A stretch of 13,707 nucleotides of DNA from Candidatus Omnitrophota bacterium (GTDB lineage Bacteria; Omnitrophota; Gorgyraeia; JABMRN01): assembly GCA_028702395.1 (NCBI GenBank), contig JAQVOV010000032.1:1-13707 (forward strand), in the 5' to 3' direction. Both the position numbers and the translations under genes were made by a program. The notes under the pieces are model-generated. The model had not been told where the DNA came from. It saw nothing but the letters and a program-made list of their open reading frames with translations, and did no database searches. The first letter of the stretch is position 1. Each line of letters starts with the position of its first letter. Shown one piece after another: positions 13,253 to 13,707 of the stretch.

Positions 13253-13569
13253 GTCATCCCGGTTTTCAAAATAGGGATGTCCGCCATCTGACCAAAAGTT
13301 ACCCGAGTGGCTATTGTCCCTATTTTGAAATACCGGGATCCAATGCAGACATGTTATTTGTTAATAAGAGATTAGATCCCTGTGTATATTATCAGAGTTC
13401 TGGTAATGGTTTAAGAATTATTAACTACTATTCTTATTTTTATCTTATTAGAGCTTGTTATCCTAGTTTTGCCAGCTACTAAGTCATGCAAATACTGGGA
13501 TCTAGTTTCTTTTCAACAACTTACATGTTTTTAGATCCCGGTATTTTTCTTCGAAAAAACCGGGATGAC
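13253..13569. repeat. 317-base composite palindromic (MITE-like) element
   Basis: The ends are perfect 14-base inverted repeats: GTCATCCCGGTTTT (13253-13266) and its complement (13556-13569). Inside are at least four hairpins that reuse the word CCGGGATC: 13256-13339 (arms of about 20 bases with one indel around a 39-base loop), 13332-13383, 13494-13543, and 13535-13566 (loop TTCG). A seven-base inverted pair, TAAGAAT (13412-13418) and ATTCTTA (13430-13436), sits at the centre. No transposase or credible gene is inside, and I saw no obvious target-site duplication. It resembles a non-autonomous mobile element or nested REP-type repeats. Confidence 0.75.
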
Positions 13570-13583
13570 ATAATAATTATGTG

Positions 13584-13700
13584 TAAGGTGTAATGGGTAA
13601 TGAGTAATGCGTAATGCGTCATGGGTCTTCTGAGGGAAGTTAAAATTTATTCTTCAACAGAAAGACATAATACAAATTACGCAGTACTCATGACACAATA
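13584..13700. repeat. Inverted array of 7-base repeats (TAATGNG)
   Basis: Six head-to-tail heptamers run from 13584 to 13625: TAAGGTG, TAATGGG, TAATGAG, TAATGCG, TAATGCG, TCATGGG. The minus strand of 13673-13700 reads four more in the same phase: TATTGTG, TCATGAG, TACTGCG, TAATTTG. Between them, GTCTTCTG (13625-13632) pairs with CAGAAAGAC (13658-13666) with one indel, so the whole segment folds as one long imperfect hairpin with its loop near 13640-13651. It reaches almost to the window edge. It resembles the heptamer repeat families known from some cyanobacteria. No coding potential is seen. Confidence 0.7.
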
Positions 13701-13707
13701 CACAAAG

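Noticed and set aside
13246..13482. 78-codon plus-strand open frame
   Set aside because: It runs through the inverted arms and loops of the palindromic element; its composition follows the repeats and it has no ribosome site.
13584..13625. CRISPR-like short repeats
   Set aside because: The units are 7 bases long and contiguous with no spacers, so this is a simple heptamer repeat.

Overview
The window is an AT-rich stretch of bacterial chromosome, and every complete gene in it is a bacterial housekeeping, DNA-repair or redox gene. A Gram-negative envelope is suggested by the C-terminus of an apparent outer-membrane beta-barrel protein at the left edge and by an exported peroxiredoxin. GlnRS (glnS), UmuD/UmuC-type mutagenic polymerase genes and dispersed palindromic repeats fit several little-studied Gram-negative phyla (Omnitrophota or Elusimicrobiota-like lineages are my guess). 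No phylogenetic marker here settles the phylum. I see no rRNA, tRNA, CRISPR array, transposase or integrase.

Layout, left to right. 1-173: end of an outer-membrane protein gene. 360-3178: a PIF1-like helicase and a DEDDh 3'-5' exonuclease with an ExoX-like C-terminal domain. 3282-3506: a small cysteine-containing peptide of unknown role. 3645-5527: a two-gene mutagenesis operon in which UmuD is fused to an N-terminal helix-turn-helix and overlaps umuC by 4 bases. Its promoter carries a perfect inverted-repeat operator in the spacer between -35 and -10. 5644-6435: an exported Prx6-type peroxiredoxin, followed by a terminator. 6674-8359: glnS, whose leader holds two repeat elements. 8450-11287: tadA, dnaX and recR, in the order known from Bacillus but without the SRP RNA gene and the ybaB/ebfC gene usually found there. 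11394-12224: a multi-pass membrane protein with a cysteine cluster at its C-terminus. A strong bidirectional terminator (12245-12274) separates it from two minus-strand genes, a PilZ-domain protein and a flavodoxin-like protein. 13183-13707 has no credible gene and is filled by a 317-base composite palindromic element and an inverted array of 7-base repeats.

The genes share a genome-maintenance theme: helicase, exonuclease, SOS-type polymerase and its self-cleaving regulator, clamp-loader subunit and RecR. They belong to several transcription units. The most distinctive feature is promoter layout. Four genes (the small peptide, the umuD-like gene, tadA and dnaX) have a near-consensus -10 hexamer only 7-8 bases before the ATG, so their mRNAs should be leaderless. 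Other genes (helicase, exonuclease, peroxiredoxin, recR, membrane protein, both minus-strand genes) have ordinary Shine-Dalgarno sites. Two in-frame slippery A-runs in dnaX, both leading to the same early -1 stop, suggest a short gamma-like clamp-loader product.
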